From NCBI RefSeq assembly GCF_947628055.1, contig NZ_CANQYJ010000007.1:1-37538 (forward strand): a stretch of 37,538 nt of DNA. Reading direction: 5' to 3'. The notes under the pieces were generated by a model. It did not search any database. It saw only the letters and a program-made list of their open reading frames with translations, and was not told the DNA's origin. The first letter of the stretch is position 1. Each line of letters opens with the position of its first letter. This document shows, piece after piece, positions 1 to 8,342 of the stretch. The stretch comes from an uncultured Rikenella sp. GTDB taxonomy: Bacteria; Bacteroidota; Bacteroidia; Bacteroidales; Rikenellaceae. The position numbers and the translations under genes were made by a program.

Positions 1-300
1 CCAAGAGGGTACTGCCCTGTGCGGGCAGGCCCCGGGTGACCCCGGCGGGACGGGCGAAACTGCGTTTCGCTTGGGCCGGAACTACCCCAAACAAAAGCCG
101 CGCGCCAGGGATAAACAGGTTTTGTCCGCACGCCGGGAAAATCATTCGGTTTCAACTCAAGTTGAAACCGTCGATTTTCCTCTTTCGCCGTGGCGCGGTG
201 CCGCTCGGCACTCGAACCTGGGATTTTGCTCCGTCTTACTCCAGAGGAAACAGCCCTCGGGCCGGAACTCCTCCGCATTCGGTTCACACAGATCATACAC
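1..300. repeat. Intergenic stretch carrying dispersed repeat hairpins
   Basis: No gene is convincing before the Crp/Fnr start at 462. The stretch holds a 24-nt near-perfect palindrome at 147-170 (arms CGGTTTCAACT and AGTTGAAACCG). It also holds one copy of a dispersed hairpin module at 197-218, GGTGCCGCTCGGCACTCGA followed by ACC. The same module recurs at 13632-13653 and 17531-17552, and in degenerate form near 22614. An open frame runs through here into the regulator gene, but its translation has no recognisable N-terminal domain, so I treat this as non-coding repeat DNA. Confidence 0.6.
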
Positions 301-307
301 TTTTCCC

Positions 308-315
308 TATCTTTG
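308..315 (+). promoter_or_regulatory. Candidate -7 box (TATCTTTG) for the Crp/Fnr gene
   Basis: TATCTTTG matches the Bacteroidota -7 consensus TAnnTTTG exactly. The -33 region about 20 nt upstream has only a weak TTCA. Transcription would begin near 320, leaving a leader of about 140 nt before the start at 462. Confidence 0.45.
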
Positions 316-461
316 TTCTCCGGACTGCGGTTCCCCCTCAGTCAGGCCCCGTATGGACATCCTCCATGATTCCGGAGACGGAACGCCCTATCGATCGCCC
401 GCTCACGGTATCGTCCGGGAATAGAACGCAGTCGGCGGAACCGGAATCAACAGCATTGAAA

Positions 462-1025
462 ATGAAAAACATTATCGCCTGCATGAGAGCCCAGTATCCG
501 GTATCCGACGAATCGATCCGGCAGCTGGAATCGCAGCTGACCGCCTGTCGTTTTCCCAAGAGATACCGGCTGATTCGGGAACACGCCTATTCCAAATGCG
601 CCTATTTCATCGAAAAAGGGATGACCCGTTCCTTCTGGCCCGTGAACGGCGACGAGATCACCACCTCGTTTTCGACCGAAGGCGGCCTCGTGTTCAGTAT
701 GGACGAGCTGTATTACGGCAAAGCGAGCGAAGAAGTCGTGGAAACAATCGAAGAAACAGAGGCATACCGCATCGCACTGACCGACCTGACCCGTTTGTGG
801 GAGACCGACCTCGGCCTGTGCAACTGGGGCCGGATCATCCACCAGAACGAATACCGGCGATTGCACCGCAGCCATCAGGAAAGGCTGACCCTGCCTGCCA
901 AAGAGCGGTACGAAGCCTTCCGGCAGCAGTTTCCCGACGTCTGTCGGCGGGCGAATCTGAGTTATATCGCATCTTATCTGGGGATTACGCTCTCCACCCT
1001 CAGTCGGCTGCGGGCTGCGGAATGA
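462..1025 (+). CDS. Crp/Fnr-family transcriptional regulator
   Basis: A 187-residue protein in the Bacteroidota branch of the Crp/Fnr superfamily. The N-terminal two thirds (about residues 20-120) read as a cyclic-nucleotide-binding-type beta roll. Segments such as RLIREHAYSKCAYFIEKGMT and TSFSTEGGLVFSMDELYYGK fit the family pattern. The C-terminal end, with RYEAFRQQFPDV then IASYLGITLSTLSRLR, is the short winged-helix DNA-binding segment of this branch. The start at 462 gives the usual family length. The frame stays open back to 36, but that extension is arginine/proline-rich, overlaps a repeat hairpin and has no domain. The effector is unknown. The gene stands alone, with its own candidate -7 box at 308-315. 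Confidence 0.85.
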   Translation: MKNIIACMRAQYPVSDESIRQLESQLTACRFPKRYRLIREHAYSKCAYFIEKGMTRSFWPVNGDEITTSFSTEGGLVFSMDELYYGKASEEVVETIEETEAYRIALTDLTRLWETDLGLCNWGRIIHQNEYRRLHRSHQERLTLPAKERYEAFRQQFPDVCRRANLSYIASYLGITLSTLSRLRAAE

Positions 1026-1093
1026 CGTCCGGGGAGGGGGAAACCGGCCGGCCGATTTTGACTTAGGACAAATTTTCGCATCCCCGGCCGGCC

Positions 1094-1101
1094 TATCTTT
1101 G
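1094..1101 (+). promoter_or_regulatory. Candidate -7 box (TATCTTTG) for the acyltransferase gene
   Basis: An exact TAnnTTTG match 38 nt before the start codon at 1140. No TTTG lies at the usual 19-21 nt spacing upstream (a TTTTG at 1056-1060 is too far away), so the -33 element is weak or absent. Confidence 0.5.
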
Positions 1102-1139
1102 CAGCAACACCAACCCATTAAACCCTTTCCGAACGAACC

Positions 1140-2276
1140 ATGCAAACGAGTTCTTCTTTGCTCTTTCCGCAAAAACCGCATTACGAGATTCTGGACGGTC
1201 TGCGCGGGGTGGCGGCGCTGATCGTCGTCACGTTCCATCTCTTTGAAATTTATGCCGTCGAACCGTTCTACGTCGTGCCGGGGATCAACCACGGCTACCT
1301 GGCCGTCGATTTCTTCTTCGTCCTTTCGGGCTTCGTGATCGGCTACGCCTACGACGACCGATGGGGGCGGATGAACCTCCGGGACTTCGTCAAACGGCGC
1401 GTGATCCGGCTTCAGCCGATGGTGGTGCTGGGGGCGGTGATCGGGGGGCTGTGCTTTTACTTCGGCGCGGGCGAGATGTTCCCCCGTATCGGGGAGGTGC
1501 CGGTGTGGCAAATGCTGCTGGTGATGCTGGCCGGCTGTCTGCTGCTGCCGACGACCGCCGTCATACGCTATCCGTGGCACGAGATGTTCCCGCTGAATGG
1601 CCCGGCCTGGTCGCTTTTTTTTGAATATATCGCTAATCTGCTCTATGCGGTGGTTTTCCGGCGGTTGTCGAACGTGCTGCTGACCGTTTTGGTGGCCTGC
1701 TGCGGAGCGGCGCTCGTACGGCTGACGCTGTGCAGCGGGACAGGTAGCGTGCTCGGCGGGCACGAACTGACGGGGGAACATTTGCTGATCGGGCTGACGC
1801 GGGTGATGTATCCGTTTTTCTGCGGTTTGCTGCTTTTCCGGATGGGCAGACTGATTAAACTGCGGGGCGGTTTCTGGCTCTGCTCGTTCGTGCTGGCGGC
1901 GATTCTTTTCTTTCCGCGGCTCGGCGGCGAAGAACATATCTGGATGAACGGCATTTATGAATCGCTGAGCATTATCGTCCTGTTCCCGCTGATCGTGCTG
2001 GCGGGGGCGGGCAGCCCGATCCGGGGGAGGTTCTCGGAGGGGATTTGTCGTTTTTTAGGGAAAATTTCGTTCCCGCTCTACATCATCCACTATCCGTTCG
2101 TCTACCTCTTTATGGCTTATGTGACTGAACGGGGTTTGGGCTGGCGGCAGAGTTGGCCGTTGATGCTTGCGGTCGGGGTCGGCTGCGTGCTGCTGGCTTA
2201 CGGGGCGATGAAACTATACGACGAACCGGTGCGAGAGTGGCTCCGGAACCGATTTCTCCGACACAAAAGCAAATAG
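1140..2276 (+). CDS. Acyltransferase family 3 (OatA/ExoZ-like) membrane protein
   Basis: A 378-residue polytopic inner-membrane protein of the acyltransferase-3 family, which transfers acyl groups (often acetyl) from the cytoplasm to extracytoplasmic sugars. It opens with the family signature: HYEILDGLRGVAALIVVTFH with the conserved Arg-Gly and His, then GYLAVDFFFVLSGFVIGYAY. A basic loop (RDFVKRRVIRLQP) follows, then about eight further hydrophobic segments, ending in the basic tail REWLRNRFLRHKSK. Length is typical of single-domain members with no SGNH domain. The acceptor (O-antigen, exopolysaccharide or peptidoglycan) cannot be deduced because no glycan cluster surrounds it. It is a single-gene unit with a strong terminator directly downstream. 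Confidence 0.88.
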   Translation: MQTSSSLLFPQKPHYEILDGLRGVAALIVVTFHLFEIYAVEPFYVVPGINHGYLAVDFFFVLSGFVIGYAYDDRWGRMNLRDFVKRRVIRLQPMVVLGAVIGGLCFYFGAGEMFPRIGEVPVWQMLLVMLAGCLLLPTTAVIRYPWHEMFPLNGPAWSLFFEYIANLLYAVVFRRLSNVLLTVLVACCGAALVRLTLCSGTGSVLGGHELTGEHLLIGLTRVMYPFFCGLLLFRMGRLIKLRGGFWLCSFVLAAILFFPRLGGEEHIWMNGIYESLSIIVLFPLIVLAGAGSPIRGRFSEGICRFLGKISFPLYIIHYPFVYLFMAYVTERGLGWRQSWPLMLAVGVGCVLLAYGAMKLYDEPVREWLRNRFLRHKSK

Positions 2277-2303
2277 CCGCCTTATTCCGTCGATCTATGG
2301 CAA

Positions 2304-2341
2304 GGGGGCTTTCCGATGAATCGGAAAGCCCCCTCCTTTTT
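2304..2341 (+). terminator. Intrinsic terminator of the acyltransferase gene
   Basis: A 13-bp perfect stem (2304-2316 with 2321-2333) with loop TGAA, followed by TCCTTTTT. It lies 28 nt past the stop codon at 2276. On the minus strand the hairpin lacks a T-run, so it mainly serves the plus strand. Confidence 0.9.
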
Positions 2342-2376
2342 GATCCGGGTGATGTCGGGGTAACCGGCCTCAACCG

Positions 2377-3189
2377 CTATTCCCGCTTCCAGACCTTGAC
2401 CCAGTCGATCTCCATCTTCACCGGGAGCGTCGCCGGATCCACGCCGCCGACCCAGCCTCCCCCTAACTGCATGTCCAACAACAGATAGTAAGCCTGGTCG
2501 AACGGAAACTGACCTTCGAGCTCCGTTTCGATCTTCGGATAGGTCAGCGTCGGCTGACCGTTCAGCGTGAACACGATCTTGTCCGGATAAAATTCCACCC
2601 CGTAAGTATTATACCCCCCGCGGCCGATCGGCACCGTCGTATAGCGCTGCGGCGTATCCTGCTTCAGTTTCAGGGTGTAGTACGAGTGGATCGTCTGGTA
2701 AGCGATCGTGTCGTAATTCAGGTGCTCCATGATGTCGACCTCGCCGTTCCTCGGGTAGCGGCCGTATTTTTCGTCCTGCGACAGCATCCAGAACGCCGGC
2801 CAGGCTCCCCGAGCCTCGCCCAGCCGAGCCCGGATTTCGATCTTGCCGTATTTCACCGCGAACTTATTTTTCGTCCATACGCCTCCCGTGAGATACCGTG
2901 CCGTGTCCTGGTCGCGGCGGTCGTTGACGATCCCGTGCAGGATCAGGTTTCCGTCCTTGACCTCATACAGGTCGTCCCGCGAGGACATATAGTTGTTCCA
3001 CTCCGCAGTCCCCCTCGGAATCTTCGACCATTTGGCCGGGTCTAAGAATCCGTCCTTGTTGAAATCGTCCTGCCACACGATTTTCCACTTCGGTGTCTTT
3101 TCCTGTTTCTGTTTCGCCGCCGCGCCGCAGGGCAGCAGGAATACGGCTGCGCCAAACAGAAGCGCCGCACCGGAAAGGGTTCTTTTCAT
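2377..3189 (-). CDS. Secreted glycoside hydrolase family 16 protein
   Basis: A 270-residue GH16 enzyme, a family of retaining endo-beta-glucanases and galactanases (laminarinases, lichenases, agarases and relatives). Residues 1-25 form a signal peptide (MKRTLSGAALLFGAAVFLLP then CGAAA). The cysteine at 21 could also be a lipobox residue. The catalytic motif is GEVDIMEH: E150 as nucleophile, D152 as helper and E155 as acid/base. The flanks RARLGEARGAWPAFWML and the N-terminal WQDDFNKDGFLDPAKW are typical of laminarinase-like members. No carbohydrate-binding module is appended. The exact substrate is not determinable. It starts 35 nt after the xseB stop on the same strand and has no visible promoter of its own, so it may be read with xseAB. 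Confidence 0.93.
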   Translation of the reverse strand: MKRTLSGAALLFGAAVFLLPCGAAAKQKQEKTPKWKIVWQDDFNKDGFLDPAKWSKIPRGTAEWNNYMSSRDDLYEVKDGNLILHGIVNDRRDQDTARYLTGGVWTKNKFAVKYGKIEIRARLGEARGAWPAFWMLSQDEKYGRYPRNGEVDIMEHLNYDTIAYQTIHSYYTLKLKQDTPQRYTTVPIGRGGYNTYGVEFYPDKIVFTLNGQPTLTYPKIETELEGQFPFDQAYYLLLDMQLGGGWVGGVDPATLPVKMEIDWVKVWKRE

Positions 3190-3224
3190 TCGGTTATATT
3201 TGGTTTGGGTTAGTCTTCCTGCGT

Positions 3225-3434
3225 CTATTCTTCGGATTTGATCACTTGCTCGACCTGTTTCTGGGCCTTGAGGAGTTTTTCCTTGCAGAGGGTGATGAGT
3301 GTCGTGGCCCGCTCCACATAAGCGCCCAGCTGGTCGATGTCGAGTTCGTCGCCGTTCATTTTCGCCAGAATCTCCTCGATCTCCGCCACTGCCTCCGCAT
3401 AGGTGATCTTTTCCGTCGGATTCGTCTTAGCCAT
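3225..3434 (-). CDS. xseB: Exonuclease VII small subunit
   Basis: A 69-residue XseB, the small helical subunit that assembles around XseA to form exonuclease VII, a nuclease that degrades single-stranded DNA from both ends. The sequence (ITYAEAVAEIEEILAKMNGD, then a run of heptads ending KAQKQVEQVIKSEE) matches the family's single helical hairpin with its LxxL-type spacing. I chose the ATG at 3434 because the longer upstream reading adds only arginine-rich sequence that belongs to the xseA frame. The start overlaps the end of xseA by 8 nt, which suggests translational coupling and matched subunit supply. Confidence 0.93.
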   Translation of the reverse strand: MAKTNPTEKITYAEAVAEIEEILAKMNGDELDIDQLGAYVERATTLITLCKEKLLKAQKQVEQVIKSEE

Positions 3435-4800
3435 TTTTCTTATGAATTGATTTCGATATAACGTCCGCCTCCAAAACGCCGTCCCGCAGTTCGATCTCCA
3501 CCGACTGCCCGACCTCCGCTTCGGCGGCATTCCTAACCCCTTTGACGATGGCGTAGCCGCGGGACAAGATTCGCTGCGGGCTCGCCGCCTGTACCGATAC
3601 TTCCAGCCAGTTCAGCCGGGCATCCTGGCGCTGCAAGGCCCCCCGGGTGGCCGCCGCCAGCCGCTCTGCGGCGTAGTCCGTCCAAGTCGTTCCGGCCGCC
3701 AGCCGCCGGGTCGAATGCTGGCCCAGCAAAGTGCCGAACGAGAAGCAGCGCCGTCTTTCGCCGGCCAAACGCTCAACCGCCGCCGAACGCAGTCCGTTTC
3801 TGAACCGGTCGAGCCGTGCCATGCCACCGTGCAGCAGCCCCATGCTTCGCGAAGCCAGCAGCAATCCCGCGTTCTCTATCCTGCCGGTCTCCATCATCAG
3901 CGTCCGCTGTGCGAGGCCCGTTGCTTCATCGTACAACTCTTCCAATCGGCTGTGCATCTCTGCGGCCCGTGACACCAGAAAAGCCGCCACCGCCGTCGGC
4001 GTCTTGAGCGAGGTGTGGGCCACCATATCCGCCACACTCACGTCTTTGTCGTGCCCGATCCCCGTAATAACCGGCAGCGGGAATTGGGCCACATAAGCGC
4101 ACAGCCTGTAATTGTCGAAACATCCCAGATCGCTCGTCGAACCCCCTCCGCGGATCATGACCACCGCATCGAATCCGTCTCCCGCTTCCGCAATGGCGTC
4201 CAAAGCATCCACGATCGAGCTTTCCGCCGCATCGCCCTGCATCACCGAGGCGAACAGTTTGACCTCGAATCGGTACGGCGAAGCGTTCAGCTCCTGCATG
4301 AAATCGCGGTATCCCGCCGCTTTGGGCGACGAGATGACGGCGATCCGCTGCACGACCTCCGGCAGATCGAACTCTTTGTTCATCCCGAAGACTCCCTCTT
4401 CCTGCAACTTGGCGATGGTCTGCCGCCGCAGGCGTTCGGTCTCTCCGAGGGTATAGCCCGGGTCTATATCGCTGATTATGAGACTGAGCCCGTAGACCGG
4501 ATGGTACGAGACGGTGCACTTGACGAGTACTTTCATCCCGGCCGAGAGGTCGGAACCGGTCTGGAACCGGAAATAGCCGGAGATCATCTTGTAGCTGCTG
4601 CTCCAGATCACGGCGCGGACCTGCGCCACGGGCGATTTGCCGTTGTCCGGCCGCTCGACGAGCTCCAGGTAGCAATGCCCTGCGTAATTGACTTTGCATT
4701 CGCTGATTTCGGCGACCACCCACTGCGCTCCGCCGGCGTGCTGTTCGATCACGGCACGCAGATGCCCTTGCAGGACGGACAGGGTGACGAAATTCTCCAT
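3427..4800 (-). CDS. xseA: Exonuclease VII large subunit
   Basis: A 457-residue XseA, the catalytic subunit of exonuclease VII. The N-terminal OB-fold (about 1-105) contains WVVAEISECKVNYAGHCYLE, the single-strand DNA-binding part. The catalytic core follows, with RIAVISSPKAAGYRDFMQEL, MIRGGGSTSDLGCFDNYRL, ITGIGHDKDVSVADMVAHTS and LKTPTAVAAF, all hallmark motifs. A helical segment precedes the C-terminal ILSRGYAIV motif, seen just before the stop. Length is normal for the family. A TATATTTG -7 box sits 4 nt before the ATG, so the mRNA is predicted to be leaderless. The gene overlaps xseB. Confidence 0.96.
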   Translation of the reverse strand: MENFVTLSVLQGHLRAVIEQHAGGAQWVVAEISECKVNYAGHCYLELVERPDNGKSPVAQVRAVIWSSSYKMISGYFRFQTGSDLSAGMKVLVKCTVSYHPVYGLSLIISDIDPGYTLGETERLRRQTIAKLQEEGVFGMNKEFDLPEVVQRIAVISSPKAAGYRDFMQELNASPYRFEVKLFASVMQGDAAESSIVDALDAIAEAGDGFDAVVMIRGGGSTSDLGCFDNYRLCAYVAQFPLPVITGIGHDKDVSVADMVAHTSLKTPTAVAAFLVSRAAEMHSRLEELYDEATGLAQRTLMMETGRIENAGLLLASRSMGLLHGGMARLDRFRNGLRSAAVERLAGERRRCFSFGTLLGQHSTRRLAAGTTWTDYAAERLAAATRGALQRQDARLNWLEVSVQAASPQRILSRGYAIVKGVRNAAEAEVGQSVEIELRDGVLEADVISKSIHKKNG

Positions 4801-4804
4801 ACGG

Positions 4805-4812
4805 CAAATATA
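4805..4812 (-). promoter_or_regulatory. -7 box of xseA, abutting the start codon
   Basis: Read on the minus strand, TATATTTG is followed by CCGT and then the xseA ATG. In this promoter class transcription starts about 5-7 nt after the box, which puts +1 on or next to the start codon. No clear TTTG is present at the -33 position. Confidence 0.6.
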
Positions 4813-4940
4813 AGCCTCTTTTCTCTTTGTCGGGCAGCGAGCCTCCGTTTTCTTGCCTGAAAGCCTTCCCTGTGCGGATACGGGCCGTACCTGTCCGGCA
4901 ATTTTTTGCGGCGGAACGCATGTGTGGAGACGACAACAAC

Positions 4941-4973
4941 AAGGCCGTTCCCCGTTTCTCGGGGAACGGCCTT
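4941..4973 (-). terminator. Intrinsic terminator downstream of the metalloprotease gene
   Basis: A 14-bp perfect stem (4941-4954 with 4960-4973) and 5-nt loop. On the minus strand it is followed by a T-rich GTTGTTGT stretch. It lies 27 nt beyond the stop of the gene ending at 5000 and closes the long minus-strand gene run before xseA begins. Confidence 0.8.
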
Positions 4974-4999
4974 ACCGCTGTACGACGCAGCCGGAAAAA

Positions 5000-7516
5000 T
5001 TATTTCGGATCGAGCGTATCGCCGATCTTTTTCGCCAAATACTGGTAGTGCGCCTTGACCGCCGGGTCGGACGACCGAGCCCCTTTCAGACGGTTCTGGA
5101 GCGTGCGCAGTTCATAGGTCACCCGTGCCGGCACATCGTTTAAGGCAGTCGTCCCCGGCTTCGGCAGCAGCGAGAGCAGCCGATCCGTATAAAGGGTCTG
5201 CAACCCGCGGCGATAAACATCCGGCGCCGCACCGGTAGAAAGCTCGCGCCAAACGCTGCGATTCAGGTCGCCGAACAGGTCGGTCACCGTATAAGCCTCC
5301 CTGCCCTGTGCCGTTTCGGCTTTGATGAGGTTCTCGAGCACCCGGTTGCTGAGCAACGCCTTCAACCCGGCAGCCTGCACCGATGCGATCACCTCCGGCC
5401 CGTTCAGACCGATTTTGCCGTAAATATCCTCGTCGATCAGCCAAACCGGCGTGGTAAACAGATTCCGGTCGAGGAACGCCATCGCCTCCTTCTGTTTGGC
5501 CTTTTCCACATAGGCATACACCGGCCCCGCCTGCTCCACCGTCTTCGGCGTTTCGTAGATGCCGCCCACCCACTTGGCCACGTGGCCGTTGTAGCGCTTG
5601 AATTGCGAAACCACTTCCGTATACAGAGTCTCGAGGTTATCGTATCCCTCGTTCGGCGTGCGCGTCCACTCCGGAATCCCCGCCAAAACCACCTTCAGGT
5701 TCCTGATCCCCAGCTCGTTTGCCCGCATCTGGTTGTCCCCCAAGTCCTCGTTCTGTTCGCGCGGGTCGTCCGGATTGATCTCCGTCCCGAACCACAGGCG
5801 CGGATTCCCCTCCAAGCGGCCGATGATCCACCGGTTCAGCGTATCGGCCTCGGCTTCCGGAGAGGTGAGGTCCGGGAAGCGCCGATACCCCCACTCGATC
5901 GCCCATTTGTCGTAGTCGCCGATGCGCGGGTAAAGCAATTCCCGCCGAATCCCGTCCTCCGGCTGCGCCACGTAGTTGAAGCGCGCATAGTCCATGATCG
6001 AAGCCGTATGGCCGTTCTTCTCGAGGAACGACGCACTCCGCAGACTGTCCACGGGCGTCAGGGACGACGAGCCGAAGTTGTGCCTCAGCCCCAGCGTATG
6101 CCCCACCTCGTGCGACGACACGAAGCGGATCAGATCCCCCATCAAAGCGTCGTCGAAGACCATCCGCCGCGCCCCCGTGTCGCTCGGCGCCGCCTGAATC
6201 ATATACCAGTTGCGCAGCAGGTTCATCACGTTGTGGTACCAATTGATGTGGCTTTCGAGAATCTCGCCCGTGCGCGGGTCGCTCACATGCGGGCCGCTGG
6301 CATTGGCCACGTTCGACGGTTTGTAGACGATCGCCGAATTGCGCGCATCTTCCAAACTCCACGTCGAGTCCTCTTCCGGCGTCGGCGCCACTTTCGCCAC
6401 GATCGCATTCTTGAACCCCGCCTGCTCGAACGCCGCCTGCCAGTCATTGACCCCCGCAATCAGGTACGGCACCCACTTCTTCGGTGTCGCCGGGTCGATG
6501 TAGTAGACGATCGGCTTGGCCGGTTCGACCAGTTCGCCCCGCCGGTATGCCTCGACATCTTCCGGTTTCGGCTCTAACCGCCAGCGGGTGATCATCTGAA
6601 TGTTCTTAATCCCTTGCGGATTCTTGTCGTAGTCGATATAGCGGTCGGTGAAGTACCCCACGCGCGGATCGAACCACCGCGGCTGCATCGGCACCTCGGG
6701 CAGCAGGATCAGCGAGCTGTTGATTTCGTAGGTCGCCGGCATCGGACTGGGTTTGTATCCGGGGAAATTGCTTTTGGGCGTGATGAGGTAGCTGCGCGTG
6801 CTCTTCATCTCGACATTCTCCGGAAAGGCCTTCACCCCCACGATATATGACTTGTCTTTCTGGAATCCGCCGATATTCATATTGGCTTTGAAGTAGTTGT
6901 CGAAACCAGTCAGTTCGACGTCTCCGCCGATGAAGTCGGTCGCATCCACTAATACGGAGTCTTTCGCTTTGCTGGCGGCTTTGATCTCGAACGAGGCGAC
7001 GATCGGCTGCATGTTGGAACGAATCACCGCCCGGTACATATCTCCGGTCGTGTCGCGCGGCAATTCGCGCGTGGAGATGTTTTCGACAAAGAGCCGTTTC
7101 TTGTCCGGTGACTGCCGGAAGCGGATCATGTTTTCGCCGACCGGGTCGCCGGCGTAGCCGAAGAAACCGTTCCGCATATCCGCCGCGGCTTTCGAGATCC
7201 GGTTCACGACCAGCATGTCCCGCCCCATCAACGAATTGGGAATCAAAAAGTAATACCGTCCTTCCTGTTCAAAGACGGTGAACAGGCCGTCCGTCCGCTT
7301 AGCTCCCGGCTTGATCACAGCAGCGATGCTCCCTTTCGGCGCTGCAGGTTTCACGGCTGTCGTATCGATGCCTTTCCTTCTCTTTTTCACCGGGGCAGTC
7401 TTTTTCCCCGTGTTCTGTTCGGTCTTCGCTTTCGCAGCCGGCTCGGTACCTTGCGCCTTTTCCGGCATTCCGATGCCGATCCAGGCGGCTAATGCAACAA
7501 TCCAAACTCTATTCAT
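5000..7516 (-). CDS. Secreted zinc-dependent metalloprotease (DUF5117/DUF5118/DUF4953 type)
   Basis: An 838-residue protein of the large Bacteroidota metalloprotease group annotated with DUF5118, DUF5117 and a C-terminal DUF4953 metzincin-like domain. A signal peptide (MNRVWIVALAAWIGIG) is followed by a lysine/alanine-rich linker to about residue 60. The zinc site is HEVGHTLGLRHNF: H469, E470, H473 and the third ligand H479 in the HExxHxxGxxH arrangement. Downstream SIMDYARFNYVAQPEDG resembles the Met-turn, with the methionine of SIMDY. Substrate is unknown. It begins 88 nt after the comF stop on the same strand and ends at a strong terminator, so it is probably the last gene of the operon, though an internal promoter in that gap cannot be excluded. 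Confidence 0.9.
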   Translation of the reverse strand: MNRVWIVALAAWIGIGMPEKAQGTEPAAKAKTEQNTGKKTAPVKKRRKGIDTTAVKPAAPKGSIAAVIKPGAKRTDGLFTVFEQEGRYYFLIPNSLMGRDMLVVNRISKAAADMRNGFFGYAGDPVGENMIRFRQSPDKKRLFVENISTRELPRDTTGDMYRAVIRSNMQPIVASFEIKAASKAKDSVLVDATDFIGGDVELTGFDNYFKANMNIGGFQKDKSYIVGVKAFPENVEMKSTRSYLITPKSNFPGYKPSPMPATYEINSSLILLPEVPMQPRWFDPRVGYFTDRYIDYDKNPQGIKNIQMITRWRLEPKPEDVEAYRRGELVEPAKPIVYYIDPATPKKWVPYLIAGVNDWQAAFEQAGFKNAIVAKVAPTPEEDSTWSLEDARNSAIVYKPSNVANASGPHVSDPRTGEILESHINWYHNVMNLLRNWYMIQAAPSDTGARRMVFDDALMGDLIRFVSSHEVGHTLGLRHNFGSSSLTPVDSLRSASFLEKNGHTASIMDYARFNYVAQPEDGIRRELLYPRIGDYDKWAIEWGYRRFPDLTSPEAEADTLNRWIIGRLEGNPRLWFGTEINPDDPREQNEDLGDNQMRANELGIRNLKVVLAGIPEWTRTPNEGYDNLETLYTEVVSQFKRYNGHVAKWVGGIYETPKTVEQAGPVYAYVEKAKQKEAMAFLDRNLFTTPVWLIDEDIYGKIGLNGPEVIASVQAAGLKALLSNRVLENLIKAETAQGREAYTVTDLFGDLNRSVWRELSTGAAPDVYRRGLQTLYTDRLLSLLPKPGTTALNDVPARVTYELRTLQNRLKGARSSDPAVKAHYQYLAKKIGDTLDPK

Positions 7517-7604
7517 AGGTGTATTTATTATGGTTCGTCAAAAAATCCGGGGATACTGCGTTGCAGAAATTCGGTCGCCCGAGTTGTTCGCAGCAGATTC
7601 CGGA

Positions 7605-8330
7605 TCATTCCCGGGTGTGTCCCCGCACGACCGCCAGCGTCGCCACGCTGATCACGGCTTCCGGCAGCGCGGTGCGGATCGCTGCCGCGCAGGCTGTGAC
7701 TGTGGCTCCCGTGGTGAGCACGTCGTCCACCAACAGGATGTGCCGGCCTCGCAGCCGATCCGGGCAGCGGAGGCGAAATGCTCCTTCCACATTCCTGCGC
7801 CGTGCATCCGAATCCCGGTGCAGAGCCTGCGTCCGGGTCCGGCGAATGCGTTTCAAGGCGCGGAAATCGCACGGGATGCCCATACTGCTGCTGAGCCCTG
7901 CGCATATCTCTTCGGCCTGGTTATATCCCCGCTGCATCCGTTTGCTCCAATGCAGCGGAACGGGCACCAGCACATCCGCACGGTCGAAGAAAGGCGAGTC
8001 GCGCAATTCGCTGCCGAACATCTCGCCCAACGCGATCGCTATGTCCCGGCGTCCGCCGTATTTGAGCGAATGGATCATGGCCCGGTATCCGCTTTCGTGC
8101 CGGAAGTAAAGCAAGGCCGAAGCCTGGTGCAAATCCGGGATCCGTTTCCGCAGCATCGCTGCCGCCGGGTTGTCGCTGCCCGTCCAATAGTCCGTGAGCG
8201 GCATATCCCAACGGCAGCGCAGGCAAATCGTGCGTTCGCCCGGAGCGAGCGCCTCGCCGCAGACCGGACAGATCGCCGGAAACAGCTGATCGCCGATCCA
8301 TCGTAAAGGGGAAAGAAACCGGTCTTTCAA
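7605..8330 (-). CDS. ComF-family phosphoribosyltransferase-like protein
   Basis: A 241-residue ComF/GntX-family protein. The N-terminus has a zinc-ribbon-like pair of CxxC motifs (CPVCGE and CLRC) at about residues 20-40. The C-terminal phosphoribosyltransferase domain carries the PRPP-binding loop LVDDVLTTGATVTACAAAI. Family members assist DNA uptake in naturally competent bacteria. In Bacteroidota the role is usually untested, so I infer nothing beyond the family. The intermediate segment LVPVPLHWSKRMQRGYNQAE is the conserved ComF core. It starts 12 nt after the SPOR-like gene and belongs to the same minus-strand run. Confidence 0.92.
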   Translation of the reverse strand: MKDRFLSPLRWIGDQLFPAICPVCGEALAPGERTICLRCRWDMPLTDYWTGSDNPAAAMLRKRIPDLHQASALLYFRHESGYRAMIHSLKYGGRRDIAIALGEMFGSELRDSPFFDRADVLVPVPLHWSKRMQRGYNQAEEICAGLSSSMGIPCDFRALKRIRRTRTQALHRDSDARRRNVEGAFRLRCPDRLRGRHILLVDDVLTTGATVTACAAAIRTALPEAVISVATLAVVRGHTRE

Positions 8331-8342
8331 TTCGGCAGCGGT

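Noticed and set aside
147..170. Possible terminator or CRISPR-like palindrome
   Set aside because: A single palindrome without a T-run, and no repeat-spacer periodicity. No CRISPR array anywhere in the window.
36..461. N-terminal extension of the Crp/Fnr frame
   Set aside because: The open frame runs through repeat hairpins, gives an arginine/proline-rich sequence without a domain, and the family begins near residue 1 of the shorter product at 462.
3195..3202. TATATTTG on the plus strand just upstream of the GH16 start
   Set aside because: It points into the xseB/xseA genes, with no plus-strand gene downstream. Treated as a chance match.
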